DNA of 64,000 bases, taken from NCBI GenBank assembly GCA_013397455.1, contig VYZB01000078.1, positions 231,725-295,724 on the forward strand. Direction: 5' to 3'. The notes beneath the pieces were generated by a model, which did not search any database, was not told where the DNA came from, and saw only the letters and a list, made by a program, of their open reading frames with translations. This document shows, one piece after another, positions 1 to 13,284 of this stretch (position 1 is the first letter of the stretch; each line of letters starts with the position of its first letter). This DNA is from Crotophaga sulcirostris (taxonomy: Eukaryota > Chordata > Aves > Cuculiformes > Crotophagidae). The position numbers and the translations under genes are program-made.

Positions 1-55
1 GCGCAGGGCGCTGCCGGCCAGGGTGGCCGCGAGGCGGCTCCGTGGCGGCGGTTGG
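1..55. other. CpG-rich edge sequence
   Basis: This short stretch is far richer in G, C and CpG than anything else in the window and is cut by the left edge. It directly abuts the 3' tail of a CR1 element. It could be the end of a CpG island of a neighbouring gene or part of a GC-rich repeat. No coding sequence can be assigned to it. Confidence 0.4.
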
Positions 56-142
56 CGCCCGGGTGGGACTTGGCAAGGGTTGGACTCGATGATCCTTGTG
101 GCTCCCTTCCAACCCAGGGCATTCTGTGGTTCTGTGAAATAA
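56..142 (+). mobile_element. CR1 LINE, 3' tail fragment
   Basis: The sequence has the standard avian CR1 3' end: a GGTTGGACTCGATGATCC block, then CTTCCAACCCAGGGCATTCTGTG. Only the last ~90 bases of the element are present, as expected for a heavily 5'-truncated insertion. It is followed almost at once by a second CR1 copy in the same orientation. Confidence 0.75.
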
Positions 143-149
143 TAAGGAG

Positions 150-898
150 GGCTTCTATAGGTACATCAACCAGAAAAGGAAGGTTACAGACAGCAACACG
201 TGCGTCCCCCCCCAGCCCGATGACCAAAACCGGTGACAGATAAGGAGAAGGCTGAGGTGCACAACAACTTTTTCACCTCAGTCTTCACTGGCAACGACTC
301 TCCTCGCTCCTCCTGGGTCAATGGACAAGATGGGGACCAAGGGGGTAAAGGCCCCTCCCACTGTAGAGGAAGATCTCTCCACCTGATCCGCTCCCGTGAG
401 ACCCCACCTGGAGTGCTGTATCCAGTTCTGGAATCCCCAACACAAGAAGGATACGGAACTGTTGGAGTGAGTCCAGAGGAGGGCACAAAGATGATCAGAG
501 GGCTGGAGCCCCTCTACTGTGAGGACAGGCTGAGAGAGCTGGGGTTGTTCAACCTGGAGAAGACTGAGCGGACCTCGTAGCGGCCTTCCAGCACCTGAAG
601 GGGCTGCAGAAAAGCTGGAGAGGGACTTGTTACAAGGGCAAGGAGAGATAGGACGAGGGCGATGGCTTTAAATTGGAAGGGGAAAGATTTAGATTAGACA
701 TTAAGAAGGAATTCTTCCCACTGAGGGTGGTGAGGCCCTGGCACAGGTTGCCCAGGGAAGCTGTGGATGCCCCCTCCCTGGAGGTTGGATGGGGCCTGGA
801 GCAGCCTGGGCTGGTGGGAGGGGTCCCTGCCCGTGGCAGGGTAGTTGGGACTGGATGGGCTTTAAGGTCGCTTCCAACCCAAACCATTCTATGATTTC
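150..898 (+). mobile_element. CR1 LINE, internally deleted copy
   Basis: The 5' part (about 150-390) matches the CR1 open reading frame around the peptide DKEKAEVHNNFFTSVFTGN, a characteristic stretch ahead of the reverse transcriptase domain. It then jumps to the 3' part of the ORF (from about 395: R-[DE]-T-P-P-G-V-L-Y-P-V-L-E) and runs to a normal CR1 3' end at CCAACCCAAACCATTCTATG. The reverse transcriptase core is missing and frames are broken, so the copy is dead. The junction near 385-395 marks an internal deletion. Confidence 0.85.
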
Positions 899-3800
899 TA
901 AGCCCATGTGCTGGGACGTGGGTGCAGTGCTCTGGGCAGGGCCATTTCTGGAGCTGTGTATAGTATGTAGTGGTCTAGAGTGCCCCTGAAATACTGGTGG
1001 CTTCACGGTGAGGTGGGCGAGCAGCCCTCTCAGGGAGGTTTTGCCCCATCAGCCATCTCAGGAGTCCATCTCGTTTTTCTGGTCACTGTAGTCACCAGCA
1101 TTAGCTTTACTTCCACACACCTGGAAACTTGCAAGGCATTAGAGACAGGCCAAGTGGAGATGTGACTGATATCTTTCAGTGGTGAGCCAGTTCATCCACT
1201 GGAAATGGGAGAAGATGCTTTCCCTCCTGCTTGCTAGACGCAGGCAGTATGGAGGAAGAAGCTGGCTTTGGTGGCAGAGAGAAGAGATGTGTGCGTGAAG
1301 GGCAGGAAGCAGCTGTGCGAGATTACAAAGAGCCAGGGGAGGAAAGTTGGGATGTGCCAAGTGAAGTGGGTGTAGGAGTGGTAGGACCTGAATGACAACA
1401 GAACTAAAGCTGCCCCACTGGATAGGGGCAGCCTGGTGGCTGGTGAGGTGTGAGGGAAACAGCCTGGGTTTATGTGAGTCAAAATGAGAGGAGCCAGAAC
1501 AGGGGTTAAAGGTGGAGTGATGTCCAGGAAATAGATGGCAAAAGGAAAAAGGGATGGATTAAAGTCTTGCTTGAGAGGGATATAGTTTAAGTTGTGTAGT
1601 TTTTTCGATAGTTTAGATGTGTAGGTTTTTGGAGGGCATCTGGATTTGGGTAGAGAACCAGGGCAAGCTTGGAACTGAATGAAGAACCAAAGAGTGGGGA
1701 TTCACTAAGCATGAAAATACATGTGGGGTGTAGGAAGGAGCTTGTGATGGGGCAGAAGACTTCAAGATTTCCAGAGTTGTATGTTCCTTGATGTTACTGG
1801 CTCTTTTCTGTCTTGACTGTTTTACGTCCCAACTCAGCTACCACTGACTAGAAGGTGGGCTGCAGTTGTGAAACGCTCAGATACTGCTGTGAAGATTTTG
1901 TGCAGATTCCTGTGTTCTGTGAAGAGTGGAGTATTTCAGTGAAGAAAAAAAGCAGAGAATTGAAAGAAAGCCTGAAAAGAACAAAAGATGAGCATTGTTT
2001 GTTATGAACACACGCTGAAGCTTAAGTCTTGCAAAGAGTGAAAGACCATCAAATGTATAATCAGACTATTTTATGAAGTGTGATAACAGTGACACAAGAA
2101 GATTTAATAATGCTTATGTGACAGTTTTCTAATATCTTATTCTGGTTCTGTTTTTCCAACATTGAGCTTTAGTAATTAAAAGAACTCCATTTCTGTGGTG
2201 CTTGTTTTGTCAGGCTAAACTTTCTTCAGTTGTCTGAGACCATTAAATGATTGGACCACTGCTGTGATATATGTTCTCTCTTTCACTCTATGTAAATATT
2301 TTTCCCTTTTATGTAAGTATTTCTTGTACCAAAGCTAACATGTCTTAAGAATTTCACTTTTTAAAAATATGAAAAAAAAGACAGTCTTGACAGAAGTTAA
2401 TTGGCTTGTTGGCTAGCGTCTATATGCAAATGAGTTCTCTCCCCAAAGCTTGTTATCAGCTTTTTCCCTCCATCCACCACTTGGGTTTCTTGTAGTGTTG
2501 GCCTTCAGGACTTGACACTAAAGCTGAAAGAAGGGATTTCAGGAATATTATCCAGCATTTTGTGAGATTTTGACTCAGCCTGGTCTGAGTTTTCAGTGGA
2601 TTAAGTGGACGTTGATTCCTGTCACATGACTACACTCATAAAACTGTAATCTTGAGCCATATCTTGTGATTTGAGATACGAATTCTTCTAAAAATTGTTT
2701 TAAAAAAACCCTTTTAATATGGCAACTGTTTGATTATGAGTAATGTGTATTTTAATTCCAGAGCCTGAGTGGTAATATTTGGCAAAAATGGAGCTAAAAT
2801 GTTTTTGGCTGTACAGGAAAGTATTGAGACAGGTTTTTTTTGTGTTAAGTCTGGACATAGTGGTTTTTGGATGTTGATGCTAATAGAGAAAATAAAGTAT
2901 TTTGGACAGGCTTAGAAAGCAGTTCTAGAGCTAAGGAGAGCTACAGTGCATTCACACTTGGAGTATGACAGGGAACCCAGAGCTACCAGAAAGTCATTGC
3001 TTTTGAAATTATTTCTGGTGTCACAGTTGATAACGCTTGTGAAGACACTGATAAGAAAATTACCATTTGGGGTGACGATGAGAGAGATACAGCTGTTGGT
3101 AATTTATTGGTTAGGAATTAGTCAAGGCTGTTTTGATGGAAGCCAGTACTTACAGCAATAATCTGATGAAATATAAATGAAAATTACTAACTTTGCATTC
3201 CTCTTTTTTTTTCTTTAGTTAGCAAACATGCTTATAAATGGAAAAGCCATTTATGTTGTTTGGATTGTTTGCCCAATGATGGTGGTCTCTAGAAATGAGG
3301 GCATAAATGGAGTAGGTAAGATGGTCACTTCTAGCATAAAATTCCACAGCACAGAAGAGATGTTAATCTGTTGAGTAATATGAGACGGGTAAATAAAATC
3401 ACAGCTGTTAATTTTTCTCTTTTGAGATTAGACATGTGAAATACTGGGTGTACTGAGACTATGCTTCGGTTCAAATCACTAGATATAATCTGCAGAACCT
3501 GTTTACATGTTTGAAAACACAGTGAGAGGATCCAGGCACTCTTAACCTGTTCTGATGAGAATGTAACCACTAAAGATATATCAGTAATTCCCAGCACACT
3601 TGGAAGATTCTCTGTTCTGTTTTTTCAAGACCTTTGAGTCAAGGCTGGTTCTACTTGCTTTGTTTCAGTGAGAACTGACCCTTTATTAGTGTATTTTGAA
3701 GCAAGAAGTGCTGAAGAATGCGTGGAGGTAATGTGTAGTACATTTTACTTTATAAATTGCAACTTGCTTGCTGTGATAGTGTAGACCAAATGAGATGATG

Positions 3801-4450
3801 GCACAGAAGTCAAGAGTGACCCACTCCTCCAGTTCCCATCAAGATCTCTACAGCCAGTTCACAGCAAGCACTCATTGTGCACAGAAACTGCAAAGCTCAG
3901 TTGAATAGCTAAGAATTGTGTTTTTCAGTCTATTTAAATTCTGGTACACTCGAAAGAGTTATACTTAGAAATACGCGGATAGGAAAATGTTTGTTTTACT
4001 ACAATTGTCACTTCATAGGCTCAGAAATTATGAAAGCATCGCTGCCAACATTCAGTAAGCTTTTGAACCAAACTTAATTAACCCTGAAATAGTTCTTCTT
4101 TGCAGTTTGGCAGATAGCTACAAAAGAACCACAGAAAAGAATATAATTCTGGCTATACTGGAAGGGAGAGTGAACTAGGCACTGACATCCTCCCCCTAGA
4201 CAGCAGCCACTGGCTGTGTGGCATTGTGCTCATGCAGTGTACCCTAGTGACCTGTGAAGACCCCTCCTCCAGCAGTAACGGAGAGAAACCCAATAAAAAC
4301 AAGATGACTGCTTTCTTCAGGGCCTGGGCATGCCCGGAGTGTTCATGGCTTGGCTGGCTGTCACTGCCTCCTCCTCATAAATCTTTTTCCTTCACCCAGT
4401 CTCTCTAAAAAATGTGTGAATGCAAAGTCTAGTTCAATATTTCTGTTAGT
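899..4450. other. Intergenic, no gene recognised
   Basis: About 3.5 kb of mostly AT-rich sequence. Short open frames occur on both strands but none shows a recognisable domain, a plausible exon structure or protein-like composition. I see no tRNA or rRNA gene and no clear mobile element. It lies downstream of FCHO2 on that gene's strand. Confidence 0.5.
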
Positions 4451-4451
4451 A

Positions 4452-4815
4452 AATCATAGAAGCATAGAATGGTTTGGGTTGTAAGGGATGAAGGGACCTT
4501 TAAAGGTCATCTAGCCCAACATCCCTGCAGTAAGCAGGGATATCTTCAACTGGATCAGGTTGCTCAGAGCCCTATCCATCCTGATGCATCCAACCTGGCC
4601 TTGAACGTTTCCAGGGATGGGGCATCTATTGCCTCTCTGGACAACCTGTTCCCATGTTTCACCACCCTTATTACGAAAAATTTCTTCCTTCTATCTAGTC
4701 TGAATCTACTCTACGTTAGTTTAAAACCATTACTGTATTACCCCTGTCCTGTCTCTACAGGATCTGCTAAAAATTCTGTCCCATCTTTCTTAGAATGCCC
4801 CTTTAAGTACTGAAA
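4452..4815 (-). mobile_element. CR1 LINE, 5'-truncated copy
   Basis: On the plus strand this reads as a reversed CR1 3' end: TCATAGAAGCATAGAATGG, then the hallmark GGTCATCTAGCCCAACATCC, CAACCTGGCCTTGAACG and CACCCTTATTACGAAAAATTTCTTCC blocks. About 360 bases of the 3' end remain. The element is therefore inserted in the minus orientation, the same as FCHO2, about 8.5 kb past the predicted FCHO2 3' end. Confidence 0.9.
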
Positions 4816-7800
4816 GGAAATTGAGATGTTTAGAGAGAAGTGATTAACAGCTAATAAAACTCAAAGGAGTTTATGCATTAACCCTAATAAAAGTCAAATA
4901 GTTTTGTTTTGGCCAGGAGAGGTAGACCTATATCTCACATCTGCATCTTAATTTGTTGAGTTTACTTATCATGCTTGCCTTGATTTTTAAGAGAAAGGCA
5001 TGACAGATACTTCAGCTGGTGTTGCTGGTAGCCCTTAAAGCTGTTGCAGTGAATTGTGATGACAATGAGATCAGAAAGTGAAGGTGAAGTCTGTGCTCCT
5101 GCTTGCTGTACCTGTGAGTATAGGGGTCTGCGGCAGACACTTCTTCCCTGGTTGAGGGCTGTGCTGCCTCTTACAGTCAGGAATTGAAGCCTGGAGAAGG
5201 GCTGCTTGGTTGTGCTGAGGAAGGATGCAAAGCTTTTCCATTTCTTCTCATCCAGTGCACACAGGGAGGCAGTCTGGACTTGAGAAAACCTTTCTCCATG
5301 CAAGCTTCATGTTTTTAAAGCAGTCTTAAAAGACCTGTAATTTTCTGGTTTAGAGTTCATCCGCAGTGCCCTTATTTAAAAGGAACACAAGGACAGTAGT
5401 TGGGTACACACTTAACCAGGAGAAAATGCATGTTGATGGTGTGTTGTTGACCGAGTTCAATTAACTCTTAAATCTAAATGAGAAGGTGACCCCAGTCCAG
5501 GAGGAAGGACTCCAAGGGCTCAGTGTTCATTTCTAGGCTACAAGGTCAGACTGCTTACTTTCTGTGACCTGGGAGTCTTGGTGTTCTGGCTTGCCAGAAG
5601 CCTGCACCCATGTGTTTTTGTCCTCCCATCCTATTATTTCCAGAGCTGCAGATGCTAGTTTTGTATTTGCCCAAACTACAGCAGAATCTGAGTAGAGGAG
5701 AAACCTTGAACTTGAATGCAGGTGCTAGCTGGGAGGGTATTTGCAGCTGAGGATCTATTTGGAAGTATACAATGAGATTTTTTTCATGTTCAGACTGCTG
5801 AAAGTGCTTGAGCTGAGTGACCAAAATGTGGTCTTCTACATTTATCTTAGTGAAAGGATCAATATTCATAGAAGAGAGTCTCGTCCTCCAACAAAGAAGT
5901 TATAAACCTGGAAGGATGGTTTTTTGGAATAGCATTTAAGATGCTCCTCAAGCTCATAAAACACTGCAGTTTTCTTGCACAGCCTGTTAGATGCAGGCCA
6001 TAGAAATTTCTATATTACTTCCTCCTTAAATTAGAGCATGTCTCAAGAAGTTACACCGTACACAGTACAGTACAGTCCTGTTGCTGTACATGAAGTCCTG
6101 TTTTCCTACCTATGTTCATATCAGCTCAAATCACTGGTGTCCTATTCCACTCATTTTGCAGGTCCTGTGACTTTTTCTTTTCAATACTCTTCATATTGGC
6201 TTTAAAGTAAGTTAAATGGTATAATATTATTTTTAACATCTCTACCTCTGCATTTTAAATTTTAGTGCATCTTGTTTCAAAATAAAAAACAAGAAACAAA
6301 GAATGTGCATGTTATTATGTAGGGTAGAGAAGGTATCTTCAGTTGTGGATGAACAAGATTTGGAACAGCATGTAGGGAGGAGTAGTTTGGACTAAGTGAA
6401 GCTCAGAAATTATTTTTCAGTAGAAACTTTGCCTCCAAAGTTCTTTTGTATAGGCAGATCTGTCACACTGGCCTACACCTTTTCCAGTCATTCTAGCTGA
6501 AGTAAAAGATGCCAGATACCAAGTTTTATTGAGATGGAAAAGAATAAATGAAAACAAGGGCTTACCTCACTATTCCATTGAAGTCAAGGGAGTAAAATCA
6601 AGATTTCTCCAGGGAACTTGTTTTTTCATTAGAAGGAAAATTTGAAGGAAGATGCTAAGAGCGGAGCTTCAGTTAAGTTGATGTGAATAAAAGGAGGAAA
6701 ATAATTTTTCTCCTCCAGCCCTTTGCCATCTGCAAAACTTCAGTTTTTGTAACATCAGGTAACTGGAAAAAATATTACAAAGTCTGCAGGAATCAGAACT
6801 GTGCTTAAAGTTGATTCCATCTTTTTTATGTCTTAAGAATAGTTTTTTAAAATCTACCATGTTCTTGCATTGCTTTAGTTATAAACCAAAATGTTGTGTA
6901 CTGCTAAATAAAAGCTTTATTACATAAAGCTTTTTTTTTTCCCTTTGACCTTACTATTCTTATGATCCAGATTTTCAACCTAATCCTAAAAAGATTTAAG
7001 ACCTCTATTCAGTACATCCATGAATAATAGTAATTATCTTAACTGGATTTTAATTTTCTTACCAAGTTCTATATTATAGTTATTTGGATTGCTACCTTTT
7101 CCGTAATGGTACAGAGTTAGTTTCTTCTGATGTTCTAATACTTTCCATCATTTTAAGACTCACTGAAATAAAAATTAATGGTCCATACTATGGCTTATTC
7201 AACTTCCTAAATTCTTTGATGTTGTTTATCTGATCTGCTGGTTTAAAAATATTTAGCTTTACTAGATGACGTGTTAACATGTCTCTTTAGATACTGTTGG
7301 ATTGCAAAGTATTTTCACCATGTGACTACATAATCTAGGTATCGTTTAAGAAATATGACAAAATACTTATTGAACAGTTTTCTTTCTTGTTTTGTGTTCT
7401 TACTGATTCCGGAATTTCCAGCTAGTAAAGGTCCAGTAACACAGTGGAAGTTATAAACATGTTTGTTGTTGTTTTTCTGAAGAAACTCCTTTCTGTTACC
7501 CTCTATTAAAGTATCTACAGGGACTTTTCTACCCCCTGTGTTTATTTGCTTTTCTTATCAATCTCTTACAGTTTATGACTTCAGGGTTTATAGCCCCTAT
7601 TAAGAGAAGTCTTCCCCTATGTCATTGGAGCCAGCTGCTTCTTGTTCTCTCTGTCTCCTCTCTGGCTGTGGTTTAGTGAACAGCTGAGCTGTGATGATGA
7701 TGTACTGCTGACAAAAGGGGAGGAACTCATTCTCTACCCCTTTTCTGCTCTTAGGTTGGGAATTCCTGTGCCTCATGTTTGCCAGACCTTGCTGCAAGCT

Positions 7801-10800
7801 GTTTCACTTGGATTAATTTAGTATAAGTATTTTCTTCCATTTTTTTTTCTGGGTTTGATATATCTCTGGTTGGTGAGTTGACTCACAGACAGATATGATG
7901 CATTCTGGTAGGTGGTACGAGGTGTCGTGGGTGAAGATGTAGAGCATGGCCTATATGTCTTTTGGCAATATTGAACTGTTCAACTGGCTCATCATGAAGT
8001 CATACTCTAAGCCAGTTTGGTTGGTTTTAGTTAGTGTGGGCATCTCAATCATGGGATTATTGCTTTATGAGCACCTACAAAATCTAAAGGTGACCTTTTG
8101 AAGAAAACCTGCCCATACTGTTTGATTATAAACAACAAATGCAACCAAGTAATGGTGACTTGGTTGTCACAAATTTTTGTGCAATCCAGCCAGGCAGCTT
8201 CAGATGAGGTATAATTTATGATTCTTCATTGGTGACTGCATCAGAGAACGTTTCATTTATGTTTCTTTCTTTCCACAACCACTATGTGCCAACCTCCAGT
8301 TCTGAGCTCAGTCTGGGGCACTATAAATGAGTTTCCCATAATCTTCTCACAGCCTGCAAGCCTGGGGGCTTCTGCAGAATTTAGGACCTTCCTAGAGGAA
8401 AGCAGCTGCTGTAAAAAATTATCAGAGCACAGAATTTCTTGACTCAGGAAGGTGATAGACCAAAGGGAATCTTGAAGACTAGATATGACTGGCAGCAGAT
8501 CACTCAAATGCTAACAGTCAAGGTGTAAGCAGACTGTAAGTAGTTCCAATATGGTCCTTCCCAGCATCTCTGTGTGTTTTCAATTTAAATGTACATCTTA
8601 ACTAAAGCAAAGAGGTCTCTTGAATCTCAGTGCAACATGCTTTGTTATGGAAGAATAGCACCAGTTTATTTACTACAGAAATACTCCCAGATTATTTTCA
8701 ATGTATTCCTCACCTTGACCTGATTGCTGCAATTACCATAGTTGCATTACAGAGATGCAAGCGGAGTGCGTACAAGATGCTGAAAATTTTCTCTGTATAG
8801 CCAGTGAAGTCTGGGGAGAACACTGAAAGATGTAGCTGTTGTTGTCTCACATTCATGTGAATCATTATTTGCAAGCCTCTAGTTAGATGGGGGTTTGTAT
8901 TTTCTGTAAACATACAGTTCATATGTGTCTTCAAATATAGCTAATGGCAGCAATGCTGGGAGAAAGTAGAATAAGGCTTTGCTAAACATTCATGGTGAAG
9001 ATACAGAGGCAAGTATAGGATGCTTTAAATAGCCTAAGAGAATAGAAGACCCTTTAACTAAAGGAAAACGTCCAGAAGAGATGTAGTAAGAATTTTAATA
9101 CAGCTAGATAATCCAGGACTGGACAGATGAGTGATGGCAGATATTGTTGTTCACTATGAACACTAAGCAAGTTCTTAAAATTTTTCTACTGTTTTCTTAA
9201 TTCCAGAAAAATAAAATATAAGAGATCCCAGGGGTTCAAATATAGTAGCAGAAAATTCTAAGCACTACCAGTTAAATTCTACAGGGTGGATGTAGAAATC
9301 TGTCTCATGTTCAAACTGAGTTGTATATGGCACAGTATGCTGTGAATACTTCACTGCTTCCATGAAGAGGACATAGCAGGCTACTGGTACTGCTGGACAG
9401 AGGAACAAGGTCTTAAGATTCGCATCAGATGCTAAAATAACGGCTTGTAGACTGTTGTGAGCAGTTGAAATAGTGAACATGTTTTTTGGATACTGCTGCT
9501 CCTGCTGTGTGTTGGTACAAACACACCTTTACCGATGACCTGAATAGGAGGTATAGCTGAGTGCAAGCTCCTCTGGGTTGGGAATGACTCAGCACAATTT
9601 TTCGTTAAAAATTGGTGTAGAGTAACAGTCAACAGCCTAAGAAACATACAACATTTTTTGAAAGCTTTTTTTTTTTAATTTGCAACAACTGTTGGCTTTT
9701 CTAAGCATTGGTAGCATGAAAAGCAGGAGACTGCACTGTTGCTGCCTACACAAGGATTGAACTGCTTCCTGAAACATAAATTATGGTTTTACTCCTTTTG
9801 ACCAAAACCAAGTTACTCTATGACTGTTTTAAGCTGGACGATACCTTGCAGGAAAGGCTAGAAGGTGTTATTTTCCAAACCCTCTCTGAATTCTAATTCT
9901 CCGTCTAGGAAACTTATTGTTGCCTGGGAGCAAAGGCAGATGCTTAGATGAATTGTAGTCCCCATACTCAGTCAGCACGGAGTGCAGTAGTGCCAAGTCC
10001 TAGCTCATAGCTACACAGAAAGACCTGAACTTCTTGCAAGGGGAGACACCCGACATGCTCTCCCACAGTATTAAACATACAACTTCAGATTTGAGAAGGT
10101 TAAGGGTCTCCTCAAATATCTTGCAAAACGCAAGCGAATAGCTATAATGGCCCATCACCTTGACTTTTTAAAAAATTTTCAACTCCTTTATGGGAAAATT
10201 GTGTCAAATACACATTCTCCTCCTTAATCTAAAGGGAACACTGGAATCCACATTTGTTTTTCCATGTAATTTCCTTATTCTGTCTCCTCTGAATGTAGTA
10301 TTTGCTCTATATTACCTAGACATGTCATGCCAGAACAAGTGTGTGTTTGTCTGAGGCTAAGTTTCTTGTCCTAGATGTACAAAATGTAATTCTTAAATAC
10401 AGCAATCTAAATTTATTCTGTCAGTTAAGTCATCAAATTCTCTTTTCTCACTAGAAGCGAACGTCCAGCCTGCTATTCGTTACCAAGTGACTCAGCAAAT
10501 GGAAATGAGATTTCGTCAGGAGACAAGCTGCAGCAGCATTTGGCCCATATGTAGGACTTCAGAGAGGTGTCGGCTGCAGAGGTGGCAGATCAGACTGTGA
10601 CAGTCCTCCTGTGCTTATACATACGCAAGTACTTAGTGTGTGTTCTCAACCTAGGAACTGCACAGAAGTCAGAAGGGACTTGTACATGGAGGCTGACGGA
10701 TTCTCATGGGTGCAGGAGAAACTTGTGTTCCAAGAATCAGGTCAGGTGTATAGTCAGAGGCTGAAAGTTGTGTCTGGTTGGACTTTGTTTCTCTATCAAA

Positions 10801-13280
10801 ATCCACAGTCCTGTAAGCCTCCAGAGAAACAGCGTGAAACCCAAGTGTGGAAGTAAATAACAGTTCTGAAGTTTGGGTTATTGTGGTTTTGGTTTTGTTT
10901 TTTTTTTTCTTTTCCTTCCCAAGTTGTACTGGTCCATCCTGCTTGGATGCAATGTCCTAACAGAAAGAACACTGGGACAGCTTTAGCATTTCTGTATTAG
11001 TGATGGCTACTCATGTAACGTACCAGTGACAGTAGTGTGAAGTGGAAGAGAAGGCCGTGGATACTACACAAGAAGCTTATCTAATTACACAGAAGGAGGG
11101 GACATCTGGAGGGGAGAATCAGCAATTGTTGTAAAAAACAGGCTGCTTCATTTAACCACAATGAAGAAAGAATTGACTTATTGTGGAACACATTACCACT
11201 GCTAACTTTCTGGAGCAGAAAACATAACTGAGGAAGAACTTCAAGAGGCAGATCAGGTGATGCTAAGAGGAGAAGCAGAATTGTGATAAGAATGGTGAAG
11301 TTAGCATGATTTATGGCTTGTGATTATTATCCTATTTTTAAAAAATAAACAGCCGAGTTTTAATAATAATTGAAAAAGCTAACTTACAGAACAAGGCCTT
11401 TAGAAATAAAGACAGCTTGGGCAATAGCAAACAAAATCAGATTTCAGGTTATAATAATTAAAATAGCCATCCCAGATTTAAAACCAGAAAGAATGGATTC
11501 CAAAGGAAGTGAAAGCAGCTACAGAACATGTGGAATTTGAATTTATTAATGTTTATTAAGTAATTCAGAAGAAGCCCCTAGTGTTTCTAATATTTTATTC
11601 TTTTAAGACTGTATGCTTTCTATTGGTTATTAAATGAACTAAGGGAGAACTTAAAAAATCAAAATGTCAATAAACACAGAGGTCAAACTGAGTTGAGAAG
11701 GAATACTAAACAGTGCAATAATATGCACTGCTGAAGATAAACATTAAGTTTTCAATTAAGAGGCCTGGTAATCAGTCCAATCAAGGGCACCACACAGTAA
11801 ATATGTTATTTGCTGCTTTAGTGCCTTGAACTGTTTTTAGCTTACTCTATCCTTGGAGGAATTCCTATGTTTTTTTCTTGCATACTATAAAGTAAAACTG
11901 CCCTTTCATGATAACTGAAATGGAAACCAATTATCTAGCAATTCCAAGAAAACAAAAGGTACAGAGTTATTAAGATGCCTATCTTAAGATTCTCAAGCAC
12001 ACAAGACTTGAAATGTAATCCTTTTAGCATGATGCAAGACTTTCCTTTCTAGTTAGATAGCAAAATCTGCCACACTTGTAACTCCCACGTTGTTCCAGTT
12101 GATAATCAAATATCTTGGCTTCTTCAAATATCCTCCACAAATATTATTTGGCAGTGGTACAGGTAGTTAGTTATCCCTGAAAAACTACCTGATCATGTAC
12201 TTAGATAATCACAAACCTGCTTGAGCAGTATAAATCCAGTTTATAGTAGTTGTGAGTAGTATGTGGGCACTGGCTTCAATAACAAAATTCAAATGTTAAC
12301 AGAAGTGCCACTGCAGTTATCTCCAACACTTTGAGTTCAATGAATACTAGAATTGAGCAGTGTTGTATCCTTCTACATCCCTCACCAATAACTGAGGATG
12401 ACTGGGAGCAGAAAGGAAATGGCTTGTGAGCTCTCTGTGCCAGAATCTGTTCTTCCACCATTACTGAAGACAAACTACGGGGCTAGAAGGACCATTCAAT
12501 CTCATTGTTGGGCACTGGCATCCTTCCCCCCTGCTTTCCAGCAGACAATAAGAATCAAGCCCTTGGACTATTGCTCTCCAGCATGACAAGAATGGTACTT
12601 GTTGCAGTGATATCCACCCAGCTGAGAAAGTAAATTTAGTAAGTCATTACTTACTAAACTTATACAGGCTTTGTGATTAGCTGGAAAGAAACAGATTCAA
12701 GTGCATTTGTTCAGGTTCACCTTTTGTTTCTGTGCTTGCAGCTTGGAAGGACTTTTCTCAGACTGCTGAAGTAGTACATAAATTGTCTACTTTTTTGGAC
12801 TGGTGGAACATAAGAAATCAGAAAGAATTACTTTAATCTTGCCACTGATTTTTATCTTGTGCACTAAACAAAACATAGGCTTACTAAGGAAGTTAGGGAA
12901 TGTGCAGCATTTCATAACTCTATTTACAGAGAGCAGCTCATGTCTAGGAAGTTGTGATTTTTTCTGATAAAAATATTTGCAGTTTTGCCTAATCTAAGTT
13001 ATTAGTTGAACATAGCAATTTAGTAAAGGCATGAGCCATTTCAGACATCTCGGGCATTCCAGTTTAGTAAATATGCAACTATTTGCAGAAGTCACCTTTC
13101 CACCCTTCTCTGTGGTGTTTTTTAACTATATAAAAAAGTTCATAGATTATCTCTACCCCTTATCACTTAAAAATCAATTAATACTTCAAAAATGTTCAAT
13201 ACAGGCGTAGTTTTTTCTGTCATCTTATTGCTTAGAAGCTGTGTGGGACTAACTGCAAAAGTATAGGCAATATAAATCAG
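4816..13280. other. Intergenic, no gene recognised
   Basis: About 8.5 kb between a CR1 copy and the predicted end of the FCHO2 transcript. Open frames here are short (up to about 113 codons, 4962-5303 on the minus strand) and resemble no family I know. In mammals TMEM171 and TMEM174 follow FCHO2; neither was recognised here. I see no RNA gene or repeat array. Confidence 0.45.
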
Positions 13281-13284
13281 TATT

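Noticed and set aside
6058..6100. GTACACAGTACAGTACAGT run considered as a regulatory repeat.
   Set aside because: Only three imperfect short units, with no other feature attached.
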